Positions 58,201 through 64,000 of a stretch of 64,000 bases of DNA are shown here, piece after piece (position 1 is the stretch's first letter; each line of letters opens with the position of its first letter). This DNA comes from Trichomonas vaginalis G3 (lineage: Eukaryota; Parabasalia; Trichomonadida; Trichomonadidae). Location of the stretch: assembly GCF_026262505.1 (NCBI RefSeq), contig NC_067205.1:22229585-22293584 (forward strand), given 5' to 3'. A program made the translations under genes and the position numbers. The notes beneath the pieces are model-generated. The model saw only the letters and a program-made list of their open reading frames with translations, made no database searches and was not told the origin of the DNA.

Positions 58201-58281
58201 TGTTAAAGTTGAGTTTTCGTTAACTAGTTCATGTGCTCTTCTTGCTTCATTTGTTTCATACGCATATGCAGCAATAGTCAT
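55201..58281 (-). CDS. Fiber-like protein: collagen repeat, HTH repeats, tail-collar end, 1026 aa
   Basis: The frame is intact. Residues 139-172 are a collagen-like Gly-X-Y run (EKGDTGPQGPQG, QGENGLDGEDGKDGK). Long helices follow (180-520). Then repeated KADKNHTH units alternate with beta modules (about 530-880) that share NFPQGLTSNENITT and VYVMDDENNVKFTAQDLYD with the element A protein. The C-terminal 125 residues carry VLGFGSWKQIVNKFLYC, several His pairs (HTHTG, GDHTH, GNHVH) and KDYMPPFVTVFAWYR, the phage tail-collar/short-fiber pattern. Trimeric fiber formation and cell attachment are inferred. It lies 17 bp from a divergent minor capsid-like gene. Confidence 0.75.
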   Translation of the reverse strand: MTIAAYAYETNEARRAHELVNENSTLTIEGNDLVIDDGKTKKVIDFDTFNTYDPFITTSKVPIINDGTVQYINSTVDVSLVKVLNVLIELLKSFRFDDNIKCLKNLVMNEKQILGVAGSSNDVHLMTLEYYNEHKDELKGEKGDTGPQGPQGIQGPQGENGLDGEDGKDGKTAKSWIWDLINTGLTAASYGVLQYQIGKIWAVLGEEVLDDVKNALNFISNGSDTIKTLSGWMQETRSQIDTVRRIANNARTGLDTLREAQNTLKEANDILGSVSDMHEDWLKGIDKSLKNHSQSIADYKKSIDFLHSVMDVHDGSIRNLLNANNNLPGTIKAFIKSFVKPGALTFRSLRARALKSRDAETPTEPTEGTETTETPEEPPKPTANEILFEYFPRYSVLIAYIQEILKKADLTLGDDESSVYLSFQFQIAELLRQMCLMYDNISDFTRYDDDHDPEHGEEEVLQTSIKTGKVLTQSLIIDTKDGEVDVLQELKKNTSEGGGGRHELEINEIEEKLAEKADKNHVHYISSDEQIITDYHGYLTRTEERVKTEDVNERRYKFIRAKGYDISCTVQYDTGKAPEAFGYNNEIYASYFFVNGVLVEPRFTLRVKAKITFEDAIKSKADKDELDATNKVLKSHKHNISDINELQATLNSKADKNHTHESFTTVRADDIILNYDLGSSAPLENPSPSVKDTLNSLNNKCMNIEGHVRNFETHELPAMLDKKADKEHTHNSFSTVAIESIEGTVGGTGGDALYYKPPNFPQGLTSNENITTKKDISCKNVYVMDDENNVKFTAQDLYDKKADKNHTHKSFTTVRADDIILNYDLGSSAPLENPSPSVKDTLNNLDNSCRNIEDHARNFEAYELPTMLDKKADKTELQTLKTEILQTLYPTGSIYTSMNSTNPATVLGFGSWKQIVNKFLYCTNNSKQAGGSKKIKEANLPPHTHTGTTNFSGDHTHSLRDHPLYNSDYEAGNDVLSPSYNNSAKKTFRPTEPGGNHVHTFTTNPTGLGKDYMPPFVTVFAWYRVQ

Positions 58282-58298
58282 ATTTTAATGAGAATAAA
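58282..58298. promoter_or_regulatory. 17-bp divergent start region
   Basis: ATTTTAATGAGAATAAA lies between the fiber-like ATG (minus) and the ATG at 58299 (plus). Confidence 0.4.
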
Positions 58299-59060
58299 AT
58301 GTTGTTCTATTTGCAAAGTACAGACCCAAACGAATACGGGACAGTAAAGCTACAAACAAACTTAGGTCTTCAGAATGAAGCGCTTGCTTTCAGAGTTGTT
58401 GACTTCAATACTCGCAACTTTTGTCATAACAGATGAAACAGATTTCATAGAGATTGAAATAGATGACAAAATAAGTGTTATAATATTTCCTAACAGAGCT
58501 GGGTATAGAATAGATAAAATTGCTGGAGTCATAGATACTCTCATAAATGAAGAAACTATTGACAACATAGATGTCGAACTCTCTTCTGAGGGAACATTGA
58601 AGTTCAGTTATGCGAAGGAGTTTAAGATAACACGAATGAGTCATAGAGTTCAATTGCTTCTGGGAGCATACCATATGACATTTCCTTTGAAAAGTGTTGA
58701 CAAAACGATTGAGATGAAATCTGTTCCATACGTATGTTATGGTAATTGTTTATACATTGAGTCTAAAATAGCTAATGTCACAGGCAGTTCAGGAGTTAAT
58801 AGTAAAGGTTCAGTAGAATATAAATCCTTCTGTTATGCAGTCAATTCAATGTTCATTCCAAACGTTCCTGTCATAGCAACTCATTTAGGTAAATGGTTCG
58901 CATTAGTCCTCATAATTTGAAAGACATGCAATTCAGACTTGTTGACTTTCAAGGAGAGCCTGTAGAACTGAAGGCACCAGTGCGAATGACTGTTGAAGTT
59001 GACTTTTTAGAAAATATTAAATGCAACAGCTTACAAGAGAACTCAGAGCTAAAAATATAA
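58299..59060 (+). pseudogene. Minor capsid-like gene (broken)
   Basis: Coding-like sequence runs in several frames: FYLQSTDPNEYGTVKLQTNL at the start, IEIEIDDKISVIIFPNRAGYR and FSYAKEFKITRMSHRVQLLLG in the middle, FQGEPVELKAPVRMTVEVDF at the end. The beta-rich pattern and the neighbours suggest a structural protein. About two or three breaks. Confidence 0.45.
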
Positions 59061-59067
59061 AGTATGA

Positions 59068-59262
59068 ATGTTATGTATTAGTCATGAACTTTGGTTGTTG
59101 CTGTTTGATGAAACAAATGAGTTAGTTATGTCAGTCAAGAGAACAGAAAAATATTGTGTTAGTGAAAACTGCACCAAGTCAATAAGATTAGGTTTGCATT
59201 ATGAAGATGAGTTCGATACTGTTGAAGAAGTTTTGGATAGATATTACAAATTGCTAACTTGA
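59068..59262 (+). CDS. Unrecognised small protein, 64 aa
   Basis: A Cys/Glu/Leu-containing small frame (NELVMSVKRTEKYCVSENC, LDRYYKLLT). It starts 7 bp after the preceding gene and ends before a pair of hairpins. Function unknown. Confidence 0.35.
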   Translation: MLCISHELWLLLFDETNELVMSVKRTEKYCVSENCTKSIRLGLHYEDEFDTVEEVLDRYYKLLT

Positions 59263-59276
59263 AATTTTTTGACTGA

Positions 59277-59305
59277 CGGCGCAAAGCGCCAAGACCGAAG
59301 GTCCT
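59277..59305. terminator. Two small hairpins between convergent genes
   Basis: GGCGC-AAA-GCGCC and GACC-GAA-GGTC are adjacent, between a plus-strand stop at 59262 and a minus-strand stop at 59313. They may mark 3' ends of both transcripts. Confidence 0.4.
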
Positions 59306-59312
59306 GACTGCT

Positions 59313-59927
59313 TTAATTTACTAAAACATATTTCAAACAAAGCTTATAGTCAGTAGATAGTTTTGTATACTCGTTCGAATATTTATACTTAAACTCAACT
59401 CCTGTAGTTCCTGGTGTTTCAATGATGCGGATGTTACCTATTTTCATGAATAGTGGAGTTTGACCACAGCATTCGATTTCAGGGTCGAGATAGTCAATGA
59501 CACATTGCTTTCCTGTTATTCGTGATATAACATTTTCAAGGTCCTCCTTTGTTAGAATTATTTGGTTCTTGCTTATAAGATTTACCAAAAGTTTCTTATT
59601 GTCTTTGAGTAAAATTGTTTGGTATAACTGAAGAAGGTAATGGTCTACGTTATCTGAAGGATTTGTTTGAACATTTGTGTAAGGATTGTCGTTGGCTTCT
59701 CTTGAAAGAATTTGGTCTAATGGTGGATACTCTAACTTAACATCTGATGTAGCGTTAGCGTTTGAAGCTGAGTTTAAATTCACCGACTTAAGTTCTGGTT
59801 CTTTTTCTTTCAAACACTCTGAACTATAGTTCTTTATGACAATATTGTTTGTCGTTCGTGAGTCAACATTTGATGTTGGTTCAATTGGAACATTAACGGC
59901 ACCAGCTAAGATGGATTTGCTTCTCAT
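59313..59927 (-). CDS. Unrecognised Maverick protein, 204 aa
   Basis: The N-terminal half is Asn/Ser-rich and disordered-looking. The C-terminal half is compact: LLQLYQTILLKDNKKLLVNL, LTKEDLENVISRITGKQ, a CC pair (IECCGQTPLFMKIGNIRI) and a beta end. It starts 25 bp from the divergent 133-residue gene. Function unknown. A protease role was considered, but I see no His-Asp-Cys pattern. Confidence 0.5.
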   Translation of the reverse strand: MRSKSILAGAVNVPIEPTSNVDSRTTNNIVIKNYSSECLKEKEPELKSVNLNSASNANATSDVKLEYPPLDQILSREANDNPYTNVQTNPSDNVDHYLLQLYQTILLKDNKKLLVNLISKNQIILTKEDLENVISRITGKQCVIDYLDPEIECCGQTPLFMKIGNIRIIETPGTTGVEFKYKYSNEYTKLSTDYKLCLKYVLVN

Positions 59928-59952
59928 TTCATATAGAATAAAAACCTTTTAT
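59928..59952. promoter_or_regulatory. 25-bp divergent promoter region
   Basis: It holds TTTTTATTCTATAT on the minus strand and TTTTATATGT leading into the ATG at 59953 on the plus strand. Confidence 0.4.
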
Positions 59953-60354
59953 ATGTATGAAATGAACAATATACTCGACAAGGGTTTGAATGTAAAGCTA
60001 ACGAATGAAAATATTGTTGAATTCACTGAGACAGGAGCTGTGTATAAAGATGTAGAACTACTGAACAAAAGAGCAAAGGGAAGAAGCAGGAATATGAACA
60101 AAGGGTGGAAGCCTATAAAAATTTATGTCAATGATGGCTCAGGAGGTTCAAACATAAAGTATGCAGAAAGTTATAGAGTTTATGCTCTCAAAGGTGAAAA
60201 GCCTTCATTTAAGAACAGCTATTCTAACGCATATCCTCAAAAGCTAACGGATGGGGAAGTGGATGATATGAATGACAGCAAAAATATTAACAGAAATGGC
60301 GACAGAGATGCATGGAATTTGTTTACCATCAGTCAATTGAAGGTTAAACTTTAA
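59953..60354 (+). CDS. Unrecognised Maverick protein, 133 aa
   Basis: The start MYEMNN is chosen because the open upstream stretch overlaps the divergent neighbour. The sequence has NENIVEFTETGAVYKDVELLN, a basic patch RAKGRSRNMNKGWKPIKIYV and an Asn/Asp-rich end. It may be a single-domain virion or core protein. Its stop overlaps the stop of the convergent ATPase by 4 bp (60351-60354). Confidence 0.5.
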   Translation: MYEMNNILDKGLNVKLTNENIVEFTETGAVYKDVELLNKRAKGRSRNMNKGWKPIKIYVNDGSGGSNIKYAESYRVYALKGEKPSFKNSYSNAYPQKLTDGEVDDMNDSKNINRNGDRDAWNLFTISQLKVKL

Positions 60355-61238
60355 AACGATGTTGGTCGTTCCCATGGAATATTTTTGACTTTAATGGTAT
60401 TAGTCATGATATGAATCTCAAGGTATGAACGAGGAGAGATGAAAGACTTATATGCTTCCCAAATTTCTTCAAAAGGTAATGTTATACCTGACTGTTTCCA
60501 AATGAGTTCAATATCATAACGTGAGAAACCTTGAAAGATAACGAAGTCAGTTATGAGACGTTTTATGTTTAAAGCTAAAAACCTCCATGTTTGCATAAGT
60601 ATTGCTACAGTTAAATGGTAATGTCTGACTTTAGTAATGATGTTAGCTAATGGTGAGTCAGGCTTTGAAACTAAACCTTTTCCGGCGAAGTCGTCACAAA
60701 CGAGCAGAGTGTTTGAAGGATACTTTTTGAAGGGGTATTTTGAAAGTTTTGATAGAATGTAGTTTGTAAGTCGTTTCATATCGTAAACTCCTGAGTATTG
60801 ACGTAAGTGGTGTTTGTCAATAATTCTTTCCATCTCCTCAGAAGTCTTTTGCATTCCTGACTGTATAAATTCAACGATGGCATAATATTTCCTCTTACGC
60901 CGAATGTAACGTTGAAGAAATTCAATGAGTTCGCTATCTGGAACTTTAACGACAGAGGCTTGAACTTTTGACATAAATGTTTTCGCTGTTGAGTCCATAG
61001 AGTCTGAAGTTGCTGATATAATGATTTGGTCATAGTAAGAGTCGTTTCCTAAACGCTCTGTTATGAGTATATGACGAATTAAATTAAATGTCTTACCTGA
61101 ACCCATCTTTCCACAATAGAAATACACACCATTTGAACAGAATTCATAATCTTTGCTGAAAGGAAGAATAAGAGAAGAGTTAAGTTTGTCTGTAGTTTCA
61201 TTCATGTCTTCATCTACTTCTTCAAATAAATGTTTCAT
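60351..61238 (-). CDS. Packaging ATPase, A32/FtsK-HerA type, 295 aa
   Basis: An intact frame with Walker A GKMGSGKT (residues 43-50), Walker B TLLVCDDFAG (177-186), a sensor strand ILMQTWR and the C-terminal IHIMTNTIKV. This is the genome-packaging ATPase of Polintons and nucleocytoplasmic large DNA viruses. Its size is typical. It starts 16 bp from a divergent capsid-like gene. It is only moderately similar to the element A copy at 2-616. Confidence 0.88.
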   Translation of the reverse strand: MKHLFEEVDEDMNETTDKLNSSLILPFSKDYEFCSNGVYFYCGKMGSGKTFNLIRHILITERLGNDSYYDQIIISATSDSMDSTAKTFMSKVQASVVKVPDSELIEFLQRYIRRKRKYYAIVEFIQSGMQKTSEEMERIIDKHHLRQYSGVYDMKRLTNYILSKLSKYPFKKYPSNTLLVCDDFAGKGLVSKPDSPLANIITKVRHYHLTVAILMQTWRFLALNIKRLITDFVIFQGFSRYDIELIWKQSGITLPFEEIWEAYKSFISPRSYLEIHIMTNTIKVKNIPWERPTSF

Positions 61239-61254
61239 TTTATTATAATTAAAA
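61239..61254. promoter_or_regulatory. 16-bp divergent promoter region
   Basis: TTTATTATAATTAAAA between two ATGs. The sequence is nearly symmetrical, so the same AT box could serve both directions. Confidence 0.45.
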
Positions 61255-62136
61255 ATGCAAGTCAGAAATATTCAGAACATAGCACCGAGTCTAACTGACA
61301 AGAGTATAAAGATATACTATGAACATGTTATGATGAAACCAACCAAAATTCAAGAAAGTCAGTATACTTATGAATATCCAAGACACTGGGTAGAGTATGT
61401 AGGAGGTGAGAAAGCTATTGAAATCAGACAGGTTCGAAGTATTCCAGCAGGAAGAACAATATTATTGAAGAACTTTAATGTTTTGAGATATAATGATGAA
61501 ACAAAGAAGCAAGATAGTTTTCCTGTTGCTGTGTATGTGAACCTAGACACAGGAGATGACATGAAAGTTTTTAACACAAAGCTTCAAACGGTAGTGAGAG
61601 AACAACTGACTGCGGAAGGACATCCATTACCTTCAAAAGTTACCATAGCATATAATTTTGAAACAAACTCAATAGATTTTAAAGTCATCTCTGCAAAGAA
61701 GTCAGGTTTTACATTTAATGAAGCAGATGTCTATTCGAATGAAAACTTCAAAGCTATTGCATGGTTAGATAATGACGATTGCTTTAAGAAAATCTTTAAA
61801 TTCAGTGACTCAAAGATGTCAATAGATGACCTTCGTGGAATGTTACCATCGACGTTTACAGTTGAAGGTTCAGCAGGATTGCTTACAAGATTGTCAATTG
61901 GTGGTATTTGGTCTCGTGAGAACATTGTTATAAAATCCAGTATAAGTGAATTTGCTGAAGAATCTATATTATGTCTTTCAAACTACATGTATTCGCCGCC
62001 GAAGCATTATAGTATAACAAACTTTGTCAGTAAGTTTAACATAAGACTTGTCGAACCTTCTTCAATGAAAGATGTTGTGCTACCTAAAGATGGAAAGGAT
62101 GGACTCATTATTGAGATGATTTTAATAGCATATTAA
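61255..62136 (+). CDS. Minor capsid (penton-like) family protein, 293 aa
   Basis: The frame is intact. YTYEYPRHWVEYVGGEKAIEIRQVRS (about 40-65) parallels the element A proteins at 5792-6652 and 10910-11756. A central SIDFKVISAKKSGFTFNEADV and a C-terminal SSISEFAEESILCLSNYMYSPP complete the beta-rich pattern. It is probably a vertex or minor capsid component. Its stop codon is followed without a gap by the ATG of the next gene. Confidence 0.55.
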   Translation: MQVRNIQNIAPSLTDKSIKIYYEHVMMKPTKIQESQYTYEYPRHWVEYVGGEKAIEIRQVRSIPAGRTILLKNFNVLRYNDETKKQDSFPVAVYVNLDTGDDMKVFNTKLQTVVREQLTAEGHPLPSKVTIAYNFETNSIDFKVISAKKSGFTFNEADVYSNENFKAIAWLDNDDCFKKIFKFSDSKMSIDDLRGMLPSTFTVEGSAGLLTRLSIGGIWSRENIVIKSSISEFAEESILCLSNYMYSPPKHYSITNFVSKFNIRLVEPSSMKDVVLPKDGKDGLIIEMILIAY

Positions 62137-62361
62137 ATGAGCTTGTTCTTGAAGGTCATTCATGATGAAATAACTGTTGTAGAAGATGTTAGCGATTGTT
62201 CAGACATTTTGAAGCGTATAGATGATATAAGAAAGAAGTTAGATAGACCGCAAAGCGGTGAGGGCGAAGCCCGTGAGAATGTTTATGTTTCATTGACTTT
62301 CTCCAGTAACGAGAACTTTTATGAGATAATATTGAAGAGAGATGATTTTAATATGGTGTAA
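62137..62361 (+). CDS. Unrecognised small protein, 74 aa
   Basis: It starts directly after the preceding stop (TAAATG) and ends directly before the next ATG. VIHDEITVVEDVSDCSDILK and a short coiled coil are followed by a segment encoded by two G+C-rich hairpins, CCGC-AAA-GCGG and GGGC-GAA-GCCC (peptide RPQSGEGEAREN). It then ends in VYVSLTFSSNENFYEIILK. The hairpin pair looks like an in-frame insert. Function unknown. Confidence 0.45.
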   Translation: MSLFLKVIHDEITVVEDVSDCSDILKRIDDIRKKLDRPQSGEGEARENVYVSLTFSSNENFYEIILKRDDFNMV

Positions 62362-62622
62362 ATGGTAGCTTGGGCAGCTTTAGGCGCAATGGGAACAAAA
62401 GCATTAGCATTTGGAGCAAAAGCACTTGGAGCTTATGACGCAGTAAATAAAATGAGTGGAGGAAGGGTTTCGAAGACATTAGATGCAAATAAAGGGAAGA
62501 TTGGAGGCTGGGTTGCAAAGAAGTTAAGATTAATATATAGAAAAGTTGCCGCGCAAAATAAGAGTAAGTATCACTTTTTTGTCACTTTTTCTAGTGATGC
62601 ATTTCGGTACGGAACAATATAA
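62362..62622 (+). CDS. Small Gly/Ala-rich amphipathic protein, 86 aa
   Basis: The N-terminal half (AALGAMGTKALAFGAKALGAYD, then GGRVSKTLDANKGKIGGWVAKKL) alternates hydrophobic and basic residues, like the short virion helices of pVI/pX-type proteins. The last 25 residues are of different character and may not belong. It is the last gene before the right terminal repeat. Confidence 0.45.
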   Translation: MVAWAALGAMGTKALAFGAKALGAYDAVNKMSGGRVSKTLDANKGKIGGWVAKKLRLIYRKVAAQNKSKYHFFVTFSSDAFRYGTI

Positions 62623-62711
62623 AATATCTTTGTATTTTGATTACATATTCTATATGTGGTATTCCGCAAATCATATTTCATATTCCATATGTGGTATTAC
62701 ATATTCCAATA

Positions 62712-62969
62712 AAAGGCACTTAATGTGCATTTTCTAATTCAATTAGATTTGCACATTAAGTGCCTTATTATTATAATAACTTTAATATGGAATAAGTCGA
62801 GTTTATTCCAATATACGAGCTTATGCTCATATGTCGGGTTAAAATCTGGCGTTTGGCAATGTCGCAAAACGCCGATATGCTAATTCCTAAAAAATTTTTT
62901 TATGAAAAAATTCTTTATTCGCAAAAGGTATAGTATTTGCTCATGTACGAACATATGCGAGAAATTCCC
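62712..62969 (-). repeat. Right terminal inverted repeat of element B
   Basis: It is the reverse complement of 41739-41996 with no difference that I could find. It includes the same inner palindrome near 62713-62766. Confidence 0.97.
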
Positions 62970-63244
62970 AATTGAATGCATAAATATAATTTTATTCAAT
63001 TTCAGTTATCTTTTCTTTGTGTAAGAGGATTACTTTCGGAAATTCATCTCTTAATAGCATTGCCTAAGCAGGTTTGTTGGGTAGCCAATTACGGTTAAAG
63101 TAGCGAAACGTGAAGATTTCACTTTTGGATTGCCATGAACTACAGGTTATTCTCTTGATATTAAGTAGCTAAGGTTAAAAATTGAATGTATAAACTCTAT
63201 AATGATATTTATTACAAATATAAAATAAAACAAAAATAAATAAG
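62970..63244. other. Host flank between element B and the pseudokinase gene
   Basis: AT-rich spacer. No target-site duplication matching the left side is evident. Confidence 0.5.
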
Positions 63245-64000
63245 TTACTTAACACTGATTTTTGAAAGCTGATGAAGCGAATTCTGTCTCTGAGAGCTCA
63301 AGTTCACCATTCTCGTGAATCTTTGAGGAACGTGTGGAGATATATCGTCTCCATAGTGCTGATCATCATGAGCGCCGTCTTCGTTTGGATTACGTCTTCT
63401 AACTGGAAGGATACCACCAATAGCAGATGGACTTGCTGAAATTTTCACAGATTTGAGGACATTATCAGCAGCTCCTTTCAAAGTTGAATGGCGATCATCG
63501 TGAGAGTTCATCGAAGCACCTGGTCTTGAGTGAACAAGAACTTCTGAGTCTACGCGCTTCTCTGGATTGAAAACAAGCATTGATGCAACGATATCTCTGA
63601 TTTCAACAGGAAGAACTGCAAAATTCTCTGGAGATCCTTTCTGTATTTGTTTAAGCATTACGACAACGTTATTAATGTTCCAAGGCAATTTTTTAACTGT
63701 CATAAACCATAACAAGATTCCTAACGACCAAATATCGGCCTTGTATGTTGGAAATGATCCTGGTATTAAATATTCTGGAGAAAGAAAACCAACATCGAAT
63801 GGGTTTGAACGATGAATTGTCGGGTTGAAAGTACGAGGAGGTGGGTATATGTCGGTAATAAATGCAATAGATCCATTTTCCATGAATATATTACTTGGTT
63901 TTATGAAATTTGGAGAAATTTTTCTTTTATGAAGATGTCGATAAAGTCGGCAAAGGACCTTCCATTGAGCGTACACGATGTTAATATCTGTTGCACAATT
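63245..64000 (-). CDS. Protein kinase-like protein, probable pseudokinase (5' part outside window)
   Basis: The C-lobe is visible: catalytic-loop region SPNFIKPSNIFM, SPEYL in place of APE, YKADIWSLGILLWFM (subdomain IX), LPWN and a final DIVASMLVFNPEKRV. The usual HRD Asp is replaced (PNFIKPSN), and the DFG position reads TDI. This suggests that the enzyme has lost normal catalysis. A Ser/Arg/His-rich tail follows (about 90 residues). The frame runs open to the window end, so the N-lobe is not in view. Trichomonads have large kinase families of this kind. It may be a scaffold or regulator. Confidence 0.75.
   Translation of the reverse strand, partial: NCATDINIVYAQWKVLCRLYRHLHKRKISPNFIKPSNIFMENGSIAFITDIYPPPRTFNPTIHRSNPFDVGFLSPEYLIPGSFPTYKADIWSLGILLWFMTVKKLPWNINNVVVMLKQIQKGSPENFAVLPVEIRDIVASMLVFNPEKRVDSEVLVHSRPGASMNSHDDRHSTLKGAADNVLKSVKISASPSAIGGILPVRRRNPNEDGAHDDQHYGDDISPHVPQRFTRMVNLSSQRQNSLHQLSKISVK

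Larger units (their letters stand above)
41739..62969. mobile_element. Maverick/Polinton element B, complete-looking, 21231 bp
   Basis: It is bounded by 258-bp terminal inverted repeats that read identically. It contains the family's hallmark parts: major capsid, protein-primed type DNA polymerase B, rve integrase, A32-type packaging ATPase, minor capsid-like genes, plus KilA-N genes and a fiber-like gene. I did not recognise the adenain-type protease. No target-site duplication is obvious next to the ends. Many genes are broken (roughly 15 to 20 breaks in all), so this copy is a fossil. The identical ends suggest a young insertion or later homogenisation of the ends. Confidence 0.95.

Noticed and set aside
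59313-59927. Adenain-like protease of element B
   Set aside because: There is a CC pair, but no His-Asp/Glu-Cys order could be seen, so the gene stays unassigned.
41730-62980. Target-site duplication of element B
   Set aside because: Bases next to the two ends (AGAAAAT on the left, AATTGAA on the right) do not give a convincing 5-6 bp direct repeat.

Overview
The window is AT-rich and intron-poor. It suggests a trichomonad, most likely Trichomonas vaginalis. The evidence is the trichomonad-type initiator TCA(C/T)(T/A) 8 to 17 bp upstream of several ATGs, large ankyrin-repeat genes, a flagellar CFAP100-like gene, and two Maverick/Polinton elements of the kind known to be abundant in that genome. 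The species is an inference.

Layout. (1) About 1-14479: right-hand part of a Maverick, element A, cut by the window start. It carries a packaging ATPase, a cassette of KilA-N-type genes, capsid-like genes, an HNH-type gene, an integrase, a fiber-like gene, a D12-class adenine methyltransferase and two long tandem-repeat fields. It stops at a 37-T run with no terminal inverted repeat in view. (2) About 14517-41738: host DNA. It holds genes for a CFAP100-like coiled-coil protein, two ankyrin proteins, a MON1/HPS1-like and a CCZ1-like longin protein (probable partners), HSBP1, a TMEM230-like membrane protein, an IQ coiled-coil protein, a small A/P/K-rich protein, a Rat1/XRN2-type exonuclease, tRNA-Gly(GCC) and an I/LWEQ talin-like protein. 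A 1005-bp non-autonomous DNA transposon with 8-bp target duplications lies at 31226-32230. (3) 41739-62969: a complete-looking Maverick of 21231 bp, element B, with 258-bp terminal inverted repeats that read identically. It has capsid, family-B DNA polymerase, integrase, packaging ATPase and a 1026-codon fiber-like gene. Many of its genes are broken, roughly 15 to 20 breaks in all. (4) 62970-64000: host DNA with the 3' part of a pseudokinase gene.

How the parts relate. Elements A and B have diverged backbones (ATPase, integrase, capsid-like genes), but they share a three-gene cassette (KilA-N, KilA-N plus T5orf172, CxxC protein) that is far more similar between them. Both use two recurring upstream motifs, pairs of divergent genes only 15-25 bp apart, and small arrays of a repeated word at gene 3' ends. 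The array geometry is conserved between A and B, but the word differs: GGGTAG throughout A and GGTGAA throughout B, even where the flanking DNA is nearly the same. This element-specific word code is the strongest candidate here for an undescribed system. A second candidate is a set of palindromes that sit in frame inside KilA-N genes.
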